Shown here: positions 16,120 through 26,584 of the stretch, piece after piece
Layout: each line of letters opens with the position of its first letter
Position numbering within the stretch: the stretch's first letter is position 1
Origin: Streptomyces sp. SAJ15
GTDB lineage: Bacteria; Actinomycetota; Actinomycetes; Streptomycetales; Streptomycetaceae
Direction: 5' to 3'
NCBI RefSeq assembly: GCF_007595705.1
Contig: NZ_NISY01000002.1
Coordinates: forward strand, 496,001 to 560,000
Length of the DNA: 64,000 nucleotides
Notes under the pieces: model-generated
The model's input: the letters and a program-made list of their open reading frames with translations, nothing else
What the model was told of the DNA's origin: nothing
Database searches by the model: none
Position numbers and translations under genes: made by a program

Positions 16120-17664
16120 CTACGGCACCAGGTGGTAGTCCGGGAAGTTCCCCGGCGGTCGCTCGCCCTTGGGGCCTCGGGTGACGGCCCGTACCAGCAG
16201 GTCGCCGCCGACGAAGGCCCCGCGCCAGGAGGCGCCGAAGCCGCCGAAGAGCTCGTCGCGGTCCCCGCGGGAGCGCGGCTTGCCGCGGCCGACCTTGAAG
16301 GCTCGGATCTGTGGGGCGAGCCGCTCGTAGGCGGCGGGGTCGTCGCAGGACAGGGTGGCGACCAGCGCGCCGTTGCTGGCGTTCATGGCCGCCAGCAGCT
16401 CCGCCTCGGTATCGACCAGCACGATCGTGTCGACCGGGCCGAACGGCTCGGCGTGGTGCAGCGGGGAGGTCGAGGGCGGGTTGAGCAGCGTGACCGGGGC
16501 GACGTACGCCGAGAGGTCCTGACCGGGAAGGACATGGCCGTCCGTGAGACGGCCGCGGTGCAGCGGGACCGCCCCGCGGTCGATCGCCTCCGTCACCTGG
16601 TCGGACAGCTCCTTGGCCTTGGCGGCGTTGATCAGCGGGCCGAAGTCCAGCTCGGGGAGGGCGTCGTCCGGGTCCGCGACCGCCAGCGGGTGCCCCACGC
16701 GGACCGACCGCACCGCCGGGAGGTAGGTGGCCAGGAACGCGTCGAAGGCGGACCGCTGGACCACGAAGCGCGGATACGCCGTGCAGCGCTGCTTGCCGTA
16801 GTCGAAGGTCTTGCGGATCTGGGCGCCCAGCGCCTCCCAGTCGGTGTAGTTCCACACTCCCCAGGCGTTGAGCCCCTCCTGCTCGAGGATGTGCCGTTTG
16901 CCCAGGTCCGCCACGGCGGTCGCCACCCGGGCCCCGGTGTCACGGCCGCCGACGAAGGAGACGCAGCCGATCTCCGGGGCGCGCACCAGGGACTCGGAGA
17001 GCTCGCCGCCGCTGCCGCTGACCAGGGTGATCGGGAGGCCCTCGCGCGCGGCGAGCGCGGCGGCCAGGGTGAGACAGCCGACGCCGCCGTCGGTCGGGGT
17101 CTTGGCGATGACCGCGTTGCCCGCCAGCGCCTGCACGAGCATGGCGTGGACCAGGACGCTCATCGGGTAGTTCCAGCTCGCGATGTTGCTGACCGGGCCG
17201 TCGAGCGGGCTCCGCCCGTCCAGCATGCGGTCGATCTCGGCCACGTACCACCGCACGCCGTCGATGGCGCGGTCCACATCCGCCCGCGCCAGCCGCCACG
17301 GCTTGCCGATCTCCCAGACCAGCAGCAGGGCGAGCAGCTCACGGTGCTCGATGAGGGCGTCCAGCGCCGCGCCGACGCGCGCCTTGCGCTCCGGCAGGGC
17401 GACGTGCCGCCAGTCGCGGTGCTGGTCGAGGGCGGCCCGTACGGCGCGCCGCGCGGTGTCGGCGTCCAGCCGTGGCGGGCCGGCGATCGGGGTGCCGTCG
17501 ACCGGGGTGGTGGCGGGCAGGCTGCGGCCGTCGGCCTGCCAGCCTCCGCCCCAGAGGTTGCGGACCGTGTCGTCCTGGAACGCCTCCGGGGCGACGGCCA
17601 GACAGCGCCGCCAGGCGTCGGCCCAGGCGGTGCCGGGCTTGAGGGTGAGGGTGGGTGCTGCCAT
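16120..17664 (-). CDS. Aldehyde dehydrogenase family protein with divergent active-site motif
   Basis: A 514 aa NAD(P)-dependent aldehyde dehydrogenase, start at the ATG at 17664 (MAAPTLTLKPGTAWADAW) with GGAG upstream. The oxyanion-hole Asn region is SNIASWNYPMSVLVHAMLVQAL, and the cofactor helix CVSFVGGRDTGARVATA replaces the usual FTGSxxxG. The general-base motif, normally ELGGKN, reads EQEGLNAWGVW. The nucleophile is in YGKQRCTAYPRFVV, where most relatives have GQxCxA. The Glu and Cys are kept, so activity is plausible but the substrate class is unclear. Divergent from fdhD. Confidence 0.85.
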   Translation of the reverse strand: MAAPTLTLKPGTAWADAWRRCLAVAPEAFQDDTVRNLWGGGWQADGRSLPATTPVDGTPIAGPPRLDADTARRAVRAALDQHRDWRHVALPERKARVGAALDALIEHRELLALLLVWEIGKPWRLARADVDRAIDGVRWYVAEIDRMLDGRSPLDGPVSNIASWNYPMSVLVHAMLVQALAGNAVIAKTPTDGGVGCLTLAAALAAREGLPITLVSGSGGELSESLVRAPEIGCVSFVGGRDTGARVATAVADLGKRHILEQEGLNAWGVWNYTDWEALGAQIRKTFDYGKQRCTAYPRFVVQRSAFDAFLATYLPAVRSVRVGHPLAVADPDDALPELDFGPLINAAKAKELSDQVTEAIDRGAVPLHRGRLTDGHVLPGQDLSAYVAPVTLLNPPSTSPLHHAEPFGPVDTIVLVDTEAELLAAMNASNGALVATLSCDDPAAYERLAPQIRAFKVGRGKPRSRGDRDELFGGFGASWRGAFVGGDLLVRAVTRGPKGERPPGNFPDYHLVP

Positions 17665-17911
17665 CAGTGGTCTCCGCTCTCGTTGCACGGGCGGGGCGGG
17701 AGGTGGCGCTCGTATCGGGAAGGTAGCCCCGAGCCCCGCAACGGGCTTCGATTACGGCTCAGCTATGGCTCACATCACGTGCGCGGCGGCCGCGCGGGGA
17801 GGCGTTTCCGCCAGGCCCGCGGACGGGGTCCGGTCGGTCGACCGCGCGACACCCACCCCCTAGGGTGAGACCGTCAGCGACCTGCGGTCACACCTCACAG
17901 AACCGGGACTG

Positions 17912-18799
17912 ATGGACATGGGACGGGTCACCGAGCGGCGCCGTGTCGTCCGCGTCCGGGACGGCGCGGTCAGCACGCGTCCGGACACCCTGGTCGCCGA
18001 GGAGCCCCTGGAGATCCGGCTGAACGGACGACCGCTGGCGATCACCATGCGCACTCCGGGGGACGACTTCGCGCTGGCCGCCGGCTTCCTGGTGAGCGAG
18101 GGCGTCCTCGGCGGGGCGGCGGACGTGGCGAACATCGTCTACTGCGCGGGCGCCACGGAGGACGGCTCCAACACCTACAACGTCGTGGACGTGAGGCTCG
18201 CGCCCGGGGTCCCGGTGCCGGACATCACGCTGGAGCGCAACGTCTACACGACGTCGTCCTGCGGGCTGTGTGGCAAGGCCAGCCTCGACGCCGTGCGGAC
18301 CACCGCCCGCTGGCGGCTCGACGAGCGCGGCGGGGACGACGTCCGGCTCACGCCGGAGACCCTCTCCGCGCTGCCCGACCGGCTGCGCGCGGCCCAGCGC
18401 GTCTTCGACCGCACCGGTGGGCTGCACGCCGCCGCCCTGTTCACGCCGGAGGGCGAACTCCTCGACGTACGCGAGGACGTGGGCCGGCACAACGCGGTGG
18501 ACAAGCTCGTCGGCCGGGCGTTGCGGCAGGGGCTGCTGCCGCTGTCCGACGCGGTGCTGCTGGTGTCCGGCCGCGCCTCCTTCGAACTCGCGCAGAAGGC
18601 CGTGATGGCGGGCATCCCGTTCCTCGCGGCGGTCTCCGCCCCCTCCTCGCTCGCCGTCGACCTGGCCGTGGAGACCGGTCTCACCCTGGTCGGCTTCCTG
18701 CGCGGCGGGTCCATGAACATCTACGCGGGCGAGCAGCGGATCGCCCTGCGGACGGCCGCCGGGGACGGCCTCGCGGCGGCGGACCGACCGTCCGCCTGA
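17912..18799 (+). CDS. fdhD: Formate dehydrogenase accessory sulfurtransferase FdhD
   Basis: Transfers sulfur from a cysteine desulfurase to the molybdenum cofactor of formate dehydrogenase-type enzymes. The 295 aa protein has the essential persulfide-carrying CxxC at Cys117 and Cys120 ([11 protein letters not shown]). It also has the family motifs [31 protein letters not shown] and [38 protein letters not shown] at 17912 or six bases later; no strong ribosome site separates them. No formate dehydrogenase subunit genes are in the window, so its client lies elsewhere. Confidence 0.97.
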   Translation: MDMGRVTERRRVVRVRDGAVSTRPDTLVAEEPLEIRLNGRPLAITMRTPGDDFALAAGFLVSEGVLGGAADVANIVYCAGATEDGSNTYNVVDVRLAPGVPVPDITLERNVYTTSSCGLCGKASLDAVRTTARWRLDERGGDDVRLTPETLSALPDRLRAAQRVFDRTGGLHAAALFTPEGELLDVREDVGRHNAVDKLVGRALRQGLLPLSDAVLLVSGRASFELAQKAVMAGIPFLAAVSAPSSLAVDLAVETGLTLVGFLRGGSMNIYAGEQRIALRTAAGDGLAAADRPSA

Positions 18800-18860
18800 C
18801 CGGGCCCTCCCCGAGGCCCCACGCCGGCCGGCGGCCCCGCGGGCGGATGACGTGGGGGCT

Positions 18861-18893
18861 CCGGGTACGGCACGGCATGGGTGCCGTACCCGG
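18861..18893 (+). terminator. Terminator downstream of fdhD
   Basis: A 13-bp perfect stem, CCGGGTACGGCAC (18861-18873) and GTGCCGTACCCGG (18881-18893), with a 7-nt loop. Further GC hairpins (18973-18994 and 18997-19017) follow toward the convergent permease gene. Confidence 0.75.
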
Positions 18894-19006
18894 AGGTCGG
18901 CGCGGGCAGGCGCGCCGGGTGGAGCGGAGGCCCGTGTCCGAGGGCCTCGGGTGGAGGCCGTGCGGCCTCCGGCCGGAGGCTTGAGCGCCTCCGGTGCCGG
19001 CAGTGG

Positions 19007-20323
19007 TCAACTGCCGGAGCCTTCCGGGGTGGTGGGACGTCGGGCGGTGGGGCGGAGCAGCGCGGCGGCTCCCAGCACGGCGGGCCAGATCATGAACCAG
19101 CCGGTGAGGGCGAGCAGCAGCAGGATGATCACGAGCGCGCAGGCGGCGGAGAAGGTGCCGGCGCGGCTGACACCCCGCAGCAGTTTGATGCCGGCGGCGG
19201 CGCCGATGGCGTAGACGGCGCCGAGGCAGGCCGTGGTGGAGAGGATCAGCGGTTCCAGGTCCATCTCGGTGATCGCCGCGACGCCGAAGGTCACGCCGGA
19301 GATGCCGGCGACCACCAGCAGGCTGCGCCGGGGCACCCCGCCGGTCTCGGCGCCCGAGCCCAGGCCCGCGGGGAGGGAGCCGTCGCGGGAGAGGGCGGCG
19401 CCCAGCTTGGCGGTGCTGGCGATGTAGGCGTTCATCGTGCCGAGGGTGACCAGGAGGGCCACGACGCTGGCGATCACATCGCCGTAGGAGCCGAGGCCGG
19501 TCTCCAGGAGGGAGGCGAGCGGCGTGGTGGTGTCGCCCGCCGCGTCGCCGAGGACGAGCACGGTGACCGCGGCCAGGCTCAGATACAGCACGCCGACGAT
19601 CAGCAGGGCGCCGGCGGTGGCGCGCTTGACGTTGCGGGCCGGGTCGGAGAACTCGGCGGAGAGGTGGGTGACCGTCTCCCAGCCGGTGAAGGACCAGACG
19701 AGCAGGGCGCCGGCGGTGCCGATCGAGGCCCAGCCCTCCGGGGCGAAGGGGGTCAGGTTGCCGGTGTCCGCGTCGGGTACCACCACCACGATCGCCAGCA
19801 CCAGGAGCAGGGCCAGCGCGCCGGACAGCAGGAGCTGGATCCGGCCGGAGATCCGGACGCCGAAGGCGTTGCCCACGAAGCCCACGACCAGGAGGACGCC
19901 GGCGTACGCCACCGTCGTGCCCCAGCCGCCGCCCGTGGAGCGCGACAGGTACTCGGCGCCGAAGAACGCCAGCGCCGGGATGCCGACCGGGGCGCCCAGG
20001 TAGAACCACCAGCCGACGGCGGTGGCGGCGCGGCCGCCGAACGCCCTTCGTACATAGGTGGAGACGCCGCCCGCATCGGGGTAACGGGCGGCGAGCGCGG
20101 CGAAGGCGGCGGCCAGTGGCACCGACATCACCACGAGCCCGAGCCAGGCCAGGAGGGAGGCGGGGCCCGCCTCCTTCGCGGCCAGTCCGGGCAGTGCCAG
20201 AACGCCGGTGCCTAACACCGCCCCCACATAGAGGGCGGTGCCCTGGGCGAGATTCAGCCCTCCCGGATTGGCTGGATTCCCTTGGTCGCTGGCAGTCGGG
20301 GGTGCCTGCGTGGACCGCGACAT
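19007..20323 (-). CDS. APC-family amino acid permease
   Basis: A 438 aa inner-membrane amino acid transporter, start at the ATG at 20323 (MSRSTQAPPTASDQGNPANP) with GAGGAGG nine bases upstream. About 12 hydrophobic segments. The first is the substrate-binding unwound helix, LYVGAVLGTGVLALPGLAAKEAGP with its GxG motif, followed by the conserved ALAARYPDAGGVSTYVRRAFG loop. Divergent from an AsnC/Lrp regulator, so it is probably the regulated target, importing or exporting an amino acid. Confidence 0.92.
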   Translation of the reverse strand: MSRSTQAPPTASDQGNPANPGGLNLAQGTALYVGAVLGTGVLALPGLAAKEAGPASLLAWLGLVVMSVPLAAAFAALAARYPDAGGVSTYVRRAFGGRAATAVGWWFYLGAPVGIPALAFFGAEYLSRSTGGGWGTTVAYAGVLLVVGFVGNAFGVRISGRIQLLLSGALALLLVLAIVVVVPDADTGNLTPFAPEGWASIGTAGALLVWSFTGWETVTHLSAEFSDPARNVKRATAGALLIVGVLYLSLAAVTVLVLGDAAGDTTTPLASLLETGLGSYGDVIASVVALLVTLGTMNAYIASTAKLGAALSRDGSLPAGLGSGAETGGVPRRSLLVVAGISGVTFGVAAITEMDLEPLILSTTACLGAVYAIGAAAGIKLLRGVSRAGTFSAACALVIILLLLALTGWFMIWPAVLGAAALLRPTARRPTTPEGSGS

Positions 20324-20450
20324 CCGGTGGGCCTCCTCGCGTGTGGTGCGGAGCAATGAAGGCAGCATAGGAGCGTGAACTCCGGTCGGTACATGGGGAG
20401 TTTTAAGCGTTCCCGCGGTTCGACTAAGGAAGTCTGTGTATCGTCGGCGG

Positions 20451-20996
20451 ATGGCTAACAATTCGAAAGCCGATCTCGATGCCACCGACTGGCGCATCCT
20501 GACGGAGCTTCAGGAGAACGCCAGGATCACCTTCAGCGAGCTCGGCCGCAGGGTCGCGCTCACCCCGCCGGCCGTCGCCGAGCGGGTCCGCCGGCTGGAG
20601 CAGCGCGGGGTGATCGAGGGCTATCGGACCCGGGTCAACCTGGGCCGGCTGGGGCTGCCGATCCTCGCCTTCGTCAACATCATCTACCCCGGTGGCGACT
20701 ACCGGGACTATGTGCGGGCGTTCACCGACTGGCCGGAGATCCTGGAGTGCCACCACGTCACGGGCAGCGACTGCTTCATCGCCAAGGTCGCCGCCCGTTC
20801 CATGGAGCACCTCGAGGAGATCACCTCGCGGATCGCCCGGGTCGGTTCCCTCACCACCACCGTGGTGTACTCGACGAGCGTGAGCGACCGGGCGATCACC
20901 CCCGAGATGACCTCCGATGTGCCGGACGGGGTGCCGAGTGAGGTGGCCGTCGCCACCCTCGCGCGGACTCAGGGCGCCGGCCTTCAGCGGGTGTAG
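20451..20996 (+). CDS. Lrp/AsnC-family transcriptional regulator
   Basis: 181 aa, start at the ATG at 20451 (MANNSKADLDATDWRILTEL). The AsnC helix-turn-helix is complete (LDATDWRILTELQENARITF, then ELGRRVALTPPAVAERVRRLEQRGVIEGYRTRVN). It is followed by the RAM ligand-binding domain with the dimer strand ECHHVTGSDCFIAKVAARSMEHLEE. Divergent from the APC permease, which it probably controls in response to an amino acid. Its 3' end overlaps the convergent LuxR-type gene by 13 bp. Confidence 0.93.
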   Translation: MANNSKADLDATDWRILTELQENARITFSELGRRVALTPPAVAERVRRLEQRGVIEGYRTRVNLGRLGLPILAFVNIIYPGGDYRDYVRAFTDWPEILECHHVTGSDCFIAKVAARSMEHLEEITSRIARVGSLTTTVVYSTSVSDRAITPEMTSDVPDGVPSEVAVATLARTQGAGLQRV

Positions 20997-22033
20997 CCGG
21001 CTTGTGACCGCGACAGCTCGCTGCCGGGGCGGTACACGTCGCGCAGCAGATATCCGGCCTGGAAGCGGCTCTTCGCCCCGATCCTGTTCATCACCTCCGA
21101 TATGTGGCGTTGGCAGGTGCGGGCGGAAACGCCCAGCCGGCGGGCGATGGACTGATCGTCCATGCCCTCCGCCAGCAGGCTGACGATCACCTCCTTGGTC
21201 TCGTCGGAAAGCGCTTTCACCTGCTCACGGCTGTGTGTCTCGGGAAACTCGCTCGCCCGCAGCCAGGTCCGCTCGAAGACCGCCCGCATGAACCCGACGA
21301 TGTTCGGCTCCCGGATGATCAGCGCCGCGCTGGGGTCGTCGGGGACCTCGACGATGCCCACCGTCGCGTCGAAGATCAGCATGCGCATCAGCCCGTCGCC
21401 GGCGGTGCGCACCCGGGCCCCCAGTTCGCTGACGCGTTTCACGTAGTCGATGGTGGGTTGGTGGAAGCGCGCGGAGTGCTGATAGATCGTCCGCATGGCC
21501 ACGCCGCGCCTGAGCATTTCCTCGTCGCGCAGCTTCGCCTCGTCCAGGACGTCCTTGGGGCGACTGCCTCCCGGTTGCGAGGTCAGCACTTCCATGGTGC
21601 AGCGATTCGCCGCGTCCTGGATGAATGCCCTGACCGCCGCGAGATCCGTGACGAGTTCCACGACTTCCGCGCGCTTGCGGTGCGCGGCGCTCGCCTCGTA
21701 CTGCGGTATCAGCGACTGTAGTTGGGAACGCGTTCTGTCAATGGTCAGCTGCCATGTGCGGGTGTGCTGCTCCATCGGGGCCAACAGCTGGGCCGCGGCC
21801 AGCTCCGGGGCCACCGGCGCCAGTGCCCCGGGAGCGTCCAGCACCCCCTGGAGCAGGCACAGCGCCTCCAGTTCGGCGATCGCCTCGCTCGCCACCTCGG
21901 GGGTCAGACCCAGGTCCCGAGCCAGCTCCTGGGGCAGGAACTGTATGCGATTCGCGGCATAGATGTAGGCGTTGCAAGCGGTCTGACTGAGCTGTGGTAG
22001 GGAAAACGGCTCTAATATGTCCTCGCTGCGCAC
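20984..22033 (-). CDS. LuxR-type regulator with TrmB-like N-terminus, bldA-dependent
   Basis: 349 aa from the GTG at 22033, with GAGGGGG seven bases upstream. The N-terminal 60 residues look like a winged-helix sugar-regulator domain (RIQFLPQELARDLGLTPEVASEAIAELEALCLLQGVL). The middle is a ligand-type domain with helices (TIDRTRSQLQSLIPQYEAS). The C-terminus is a LuxR/NarL helix-turn-helix: SDETKEVIVSLLAEGMDDQS, then IARRLGVSARTCQRHISEVMNRIGAKSRFQAGYLL. Codon 7 is TTA (22013-22015), so translation should need bldA tRNA. The early codons (ATA, TTA, TTT, CTA) are atypical for this genome. Divergent from a small exported peptide and next to a biosynthetic cluster: probably a pathway regulator. 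Confidence 0.88.
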   Translation of the reverse strand: MRSEDILEPFSLPQLSQTACNAYIYAANRIQFLPQELARDLGLTPEVASEAIAELEALCLLQGVLDAPGALAPVAPELAAAQLLAPMEQHTRTWQLTIDRTRSQLQSLIPQYEASAAHRKRAEVVELVTDLAAVRAFIQDAANRCTMEVLTSQPGGSRPKDVLDEAKLRDEEMLRRGVAMRTIYQHSARFHQPTIDYVKRVSELGARVRTAGDGLMRMLIFDATVGIVEVPDDPSAALIIREPNIVGFMRAVFERTWLRASEFPETHSREQVKALSDETKEVIVSLLAEGMDDQSIARRLGVSARTCQRHISEVMNRIGAKSRFQAGYLLRDVYRPGSELSRSQAGYTR

Positions 22034-22180
22034 GATTTGACCCCCTCGGGTTTGCGACTTGCGACAACACGAGCTCCTCAATTGCTCGATCGTTGCACGT
22101 CCGAGATGACAGTGTGATCGCTAGCGCCCTCGGATGGCTGGATCCGATAGGCGTGCCACGGAGTTCGAATCGGGGATTTC

Positions 22181-22378
22181 ATGCACTTGAAATACATCGC
22201 TCGATCGTGTCTCGGAGTGTCCGTCGGGGCCGCGCTCATGACCACCGTTTTCACGGCAGTGTCCGGGCCCCCCGTGACGCCAGGCGGAAGCCGCTCGACG
22301 CCGGGGGCCGCGACGGCCGCGTCGTGCCGCACCGCCCCGCCCATCCCGCTCCATGTCGACACCGGTTGGGGCTGCTGA
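22181..22378 (+). CDS. Small exported peptide, two-cysteine C-terminus
   Basis: A 65 aa product from the ATG at 22181, with GGGG five bases upstream. The N-terminal 29 residues are a signal peptide: MHLKYIAR then a hydrophobic core LGVSVGAALMTTVFTAVSG. The mature part is Pro/Thr/Gly-rich and ends CRTAPPIPLHVDTGWGC, with Cys49 and the C-terminal residue Cys65 possibly joined in a 17-residue loop. I do not recognise the family. Being divergent from the LuxR-type regulator, 147 bp away, it could be a peptide signal sensed by, or controlled by, that regulator. That is inference from arrangement. Confidence 0.55.
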   Translation: MHLKYIARSCLGVSVGAALMTTVFTAVSGPPVTPGGSRSTPGAATAASCRTAPPIPLHVDTGWGC

Positions 22379-22923
22379 CCTCCCGCTGACGCAGCCATCG
22401 CCCACCCCCTACGGCGCCGCCTCCACCGATCACTTCGGTGCTCTCACCCCCCCCGCTGCTGACCATGCCCGGGGATTCTCTGTGCCTTGCACTGCGACGA
22501 GGAACGAGGTCCTATGGAAAGCCCTGTCAGTCCTGCCCTGCCCGCGCGCCCCAGGAGCACACCTGGTTCCTGGAGCAGCGGCGACCCCAGAAGGCAGCCC
22601 CCCGGCTCTCGACCGCCCTCCGCGTCCAGGGATCCGCGCACGGACGCCGTCGTGACCACCCTCCGGGAGGCGAACGCCGGCCCGGCCGCGGACGCCGGCG
22701 CCGCTCCCGCCGATCCGGGCGGCGGATTCGCCGGACACCCGGCGCGACCGGGGCCCGCTGGGCCAGACTCTCGTTGATCACCAAGTGCCGGGCGACCGCT
22801 TGCCGATGGGGGAGGAGTCGCGCGTCCCCGCCCTGGCGGAGGTGGTGCGGGCCGCCGTCGCGGAGGCCGCCCCGAGCACCTGAGCGATCACGACCACGAC
22901 CATCGAGACGTCGAAGGACATCC
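22379..22923. other. 545-bp stretch without a firm gene
   Basis: A possible 87-codon frame starts at the ATG at 22514 (GAACGAGG upstream) and encodes Pro/Gly-rich sequence (MESPVSPALPARPRS...). Another frame without a start ends PALAEVVRAAVAEAAPST at 22883. Neither is convincing; the stretch may be a decayed gene. It must hold the promoter of the DinB gene. Confidence 0.35.
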
Positions 22924-23445
22924 ATGTCGCACCACGTTCCCGTCACCGCGGGCGCCGAAGGCCGCAGGATCCCCGCCCACGGGCTGGCCGAGAAGGAGAT
23001 GCTCTGGGCGTTCCTGCGCTTCGCCCGCGCCACGGTCGTCGCCAAGGTCGACGCGCTGAGCCCGGAGGAGCTGCGCAAGCGGCACGTCGGGTCCGCCACC
23101 ACGCTCGGCGGCATCCTCAAGCACCTGGTGACCAGCGAGCGGCACTGGTTCGCCAACGTGCTCGGCGGGCGCGAACTGCCCATGCCGTTCGGGCCCGAGG
23201 ACCCGGACGGGGACTGGCGGCTGGCCGACGGCGAGGACGCCGCCCACCTGGTGGCGGCCTACCGCGCCGCCTGTGAGCTGAGCGACGAGATCATCGCGGC
23301 GCTGGACCTGGACAGCACCGGCGCGCAGACCGACGACGACTACACCCTGCGCTGGGCGCTGACGCACCTGGTCGCGGAGACCAACCGGCACGCCGGGCAC
23401 GCCGATGTGCTGCGCGAGCTGACCGACGGCGCGCGCGGCTGGTGA
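22924..23445 (+). CDS. DinB-like four-helix protein (DUF664 type)
   Basis: 173 aa, ATG at 22924 with GAAGGA upstream. The protein has the DinB/YfiT four-helix bundle: LAEKEMLWAFLRFARATVVAKV, TTLGGILKHLVTSERHWFANVL (first metal His in LKHLV), and TLRWALTHLVAETNRHAGHADVLRELTDG with the paired His residues of the metal site. Some relatives are bacillithiol- or mycothiol-dependent transferases and many are unassigned. It sits 215 bp before the N-hydroxylase and may belong to the cluster; its role there is unknown. Confidence 0.85.
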   Translation: MSHHVPVTAGAEGRRIPAHGLAEKEMLWAFLRFARATVVAKVDALSPEELRKRHVGSATTLGGILKHLVTSERHWFANVLGGRELPMPFGPEDPDGDWRLADGEDAAHLVAAYRAACELSDEIIAALDLDSTGAQTDDDYTLRWALTHLVAETNRHAGHADVLRELTDGARGW

Positions 23446-23660
23446 CCCAGCCCTGACGGCTGTCGAGCACCGTCGACCGTCGGCAGTCGCGTAGAACCCC
23501 ACCCCCCGCCACCGACCACCCGCAGATCAGAGCCGACACGGGACTCCACCCGCCGCCCGCGCACCCGAGCGTGCCGAGCCGTCGGGCCGGCTCGGTGCGT
23601 CCCGACACACCCCCGGAAAGCGCCTTCTTCATCGACATACCCACCGAAGGGGAGACATCC

Positions 23661-25004
23661 ATGCCCTATGGCCATATCCACGACATCCTCGGCATCGGCT
23701 TCGGACCGGCCAACCTGGCCCTGGCCATCGCCCTCGAGGAGTCGGCTCCCGGACTCTCCGCCCGCTTCATCGAGGCCCGCGACCAGCCACGGTGGCAGCC
23801 GGGCATGCTGCTGGACGGCTCCGACATCCAGAACCACCCGAGCCGGGACCTGGTGACGCTGCGCAACCCGCGCAGCCGCTACAGCTTCCTCAACTACCTC
23901 TTCGAGCAGGACCGGCTGATCGCCCATCTGAACCTGCCGATGGAGTTCCCGCTGCGCAAGGAGTACGCCCAGTACATCAGCTGGGCCGCCGACCAGTTCG
24001 GCGACGTGGTGGACTGTGGGCGCCGGGCCGTCGGGATCGAGGTCCAGGAACGGGACGGCGAGCGGCTCTACGTGGTCGACACCGACACCGGCGAGCGCTA
24101 CGTCGCCCGCTCGCTGGTGGTGGCGCCCGGCCGCACGCCGCTGATCCCCGCCCCCTTCGACGGCAGCGACTCACGGCGCGTCTTCCACCTCACCGACTAC
24201 CTGTTCCGGCTGAAGGAGCTGGCCGCCGACCGGGACCCGGAGGCGGTCGCGGTGATCGGCGGCAGCCAGAGCGCGGTGGAGCTGACCCTGGACCTCGCAC
24301 GGCGCTTCCCGCGCACCCGCGTGGTCACCTACGTCCGCTCGCACAGCCTGCGGCTCAAGGACACCAGCCCGTTCAGTGAGGAGGGCTACTTCCCCGAGTT
24401 CACGGAGTACTACTACCAGCTGTCCCGGGAGGGCAAGCGCTCCCTGGACGCCTACATGAAGCCCACCAACTACTCCTCGGCCGACGGCGACGTGCTGCGC
24501 GAGCTGTACCTGATGCTCTACGAGCAGCGGCTCGACCAGGACCAGCGGGTCTTCGTCAAGGGCAACCGGCGCACCGACACGGTGCGCGAGGTGGCGGGCG
24601 GCATCGAGCTGGGCCTGACCGAGGTGCACACCGGCGCCGTCGAGACCGACACCGTGGACTTCGCCGTCCTGGCCACCGGCTTCCGCAACCTGGGCCCCGG
24701 CCCCGACGAGGAGCCGCACCCGCCGCTGCTGGCGGGGCTGGCCGACCGACTGGCCCGCGAACCCGACGGCCGGCTGGACGTGCGGGCCGACTACTCGCTG
24801 ACCCCGCTGGACGGCGACGGGGCGCTGCCCCCGCTGTTCCTCAACGGCCTGTGCGAGTCCTCCCACGGCATCGGCGACGCCGGCTCCTTCAGCCTGCTGT
24901 CGCTGCGCGCCTCGGTGATCGCCGACGCCCTGCGCAAGGGCCTGGGCGACGGCGCGGGGAGCGCGCCGCCCGAGCGGCCGGTCACCGTCGGCGCCGCCGG
25001 CTGA
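23661..25004 (+). CDS. Lysine/ornithine N-monooxygenase (SidA/IucD type), first copy
   Basis: Flavin enzyme that hydroxylates the side-chain amine of lysine or ornithine using NADPH and O2. 447 aa from the ATG at 23661, with GGGGAG upstream. Motifs in order: FAD-binding GIGFGPANLALAIAL (11-25), the substrate-side segment GMLLDGSDIQNHPSRDLVTLRNPRSRYSF written here only by its parts DIQNHPSRD and TLRNPRSRYSF, NADPH-binding VIGGSQSAVELTLDLARRF, and the late LATGFRNL. First gene of the predicted hydrazine cluster, 173 bp before the aminotransferase. In that chemistry N6-hydroxylysine is the nucleophile (family knowledge); lysine specificity here is inferred. Confidence 0.92.
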   Translation: MPYGHIHDILGIGFGPANLALAIALEESAPGLSARFIEARDQPRWQPGMLLDGSDIQNHPSRDLVTLRNPRSRYSFLNYLFEQDRLIAHLNLPMEFPLRKEYAQYISWAADQFGDVVDCGRRAVGIEVQERDGERLYVVDTDTGERYVARSLVVAPGRTPLIPAPFDGSDSRRVFHLTDYLFRLKELAADRDPEAVAVIGGSQSAVELTLDLARRFPRTRVVTYVRSHSLRLKDTSPFSEEGYFPEFTEYYYQLSREGKRSLDAYMKPTNYSSADGDVLRELYLMLYEQRLDQDQRVFVKGNRRTDTVREVAGGIELGLTEVHTGAVETDTVDFAVLATGFRNLGPGPDEEPHPPLLAGLADRLAREPDGRLDVRADYSLTPLDGDGALPPLFLNGLCESSHGIGDAGSFSLLSLRASVIADALRKGLGDGAGSAPPERPVTVGAAG

Positions 25005-25177
25005 GCCGCCGGCCCCGGCCGCGCGCCGTTCCGCACCGGTCCCCGGCCGAGCCCCCGGCCATCCGCCGCCGGCCCGGCCCCGGCCCGACCGTCGGGGCCG
25101 CGCCACCCGTGTCGAGCCCCGACCTCCCGCGCCACGAGCCCGCGTCATCCACCCCCACCGAACCATCGGAGCCGTCC

Positions 25178-26580
<1,403 letters not shown>

Positions 26581-26584
<4 letters not shown>

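Noticed and set aside
22806..22883. Frame ending PALAEVVRAAVAEAAPST as a real gene end
   Set aside because: The frame has no start and no recognisable domain upstream. It is at best a decayed remnant.
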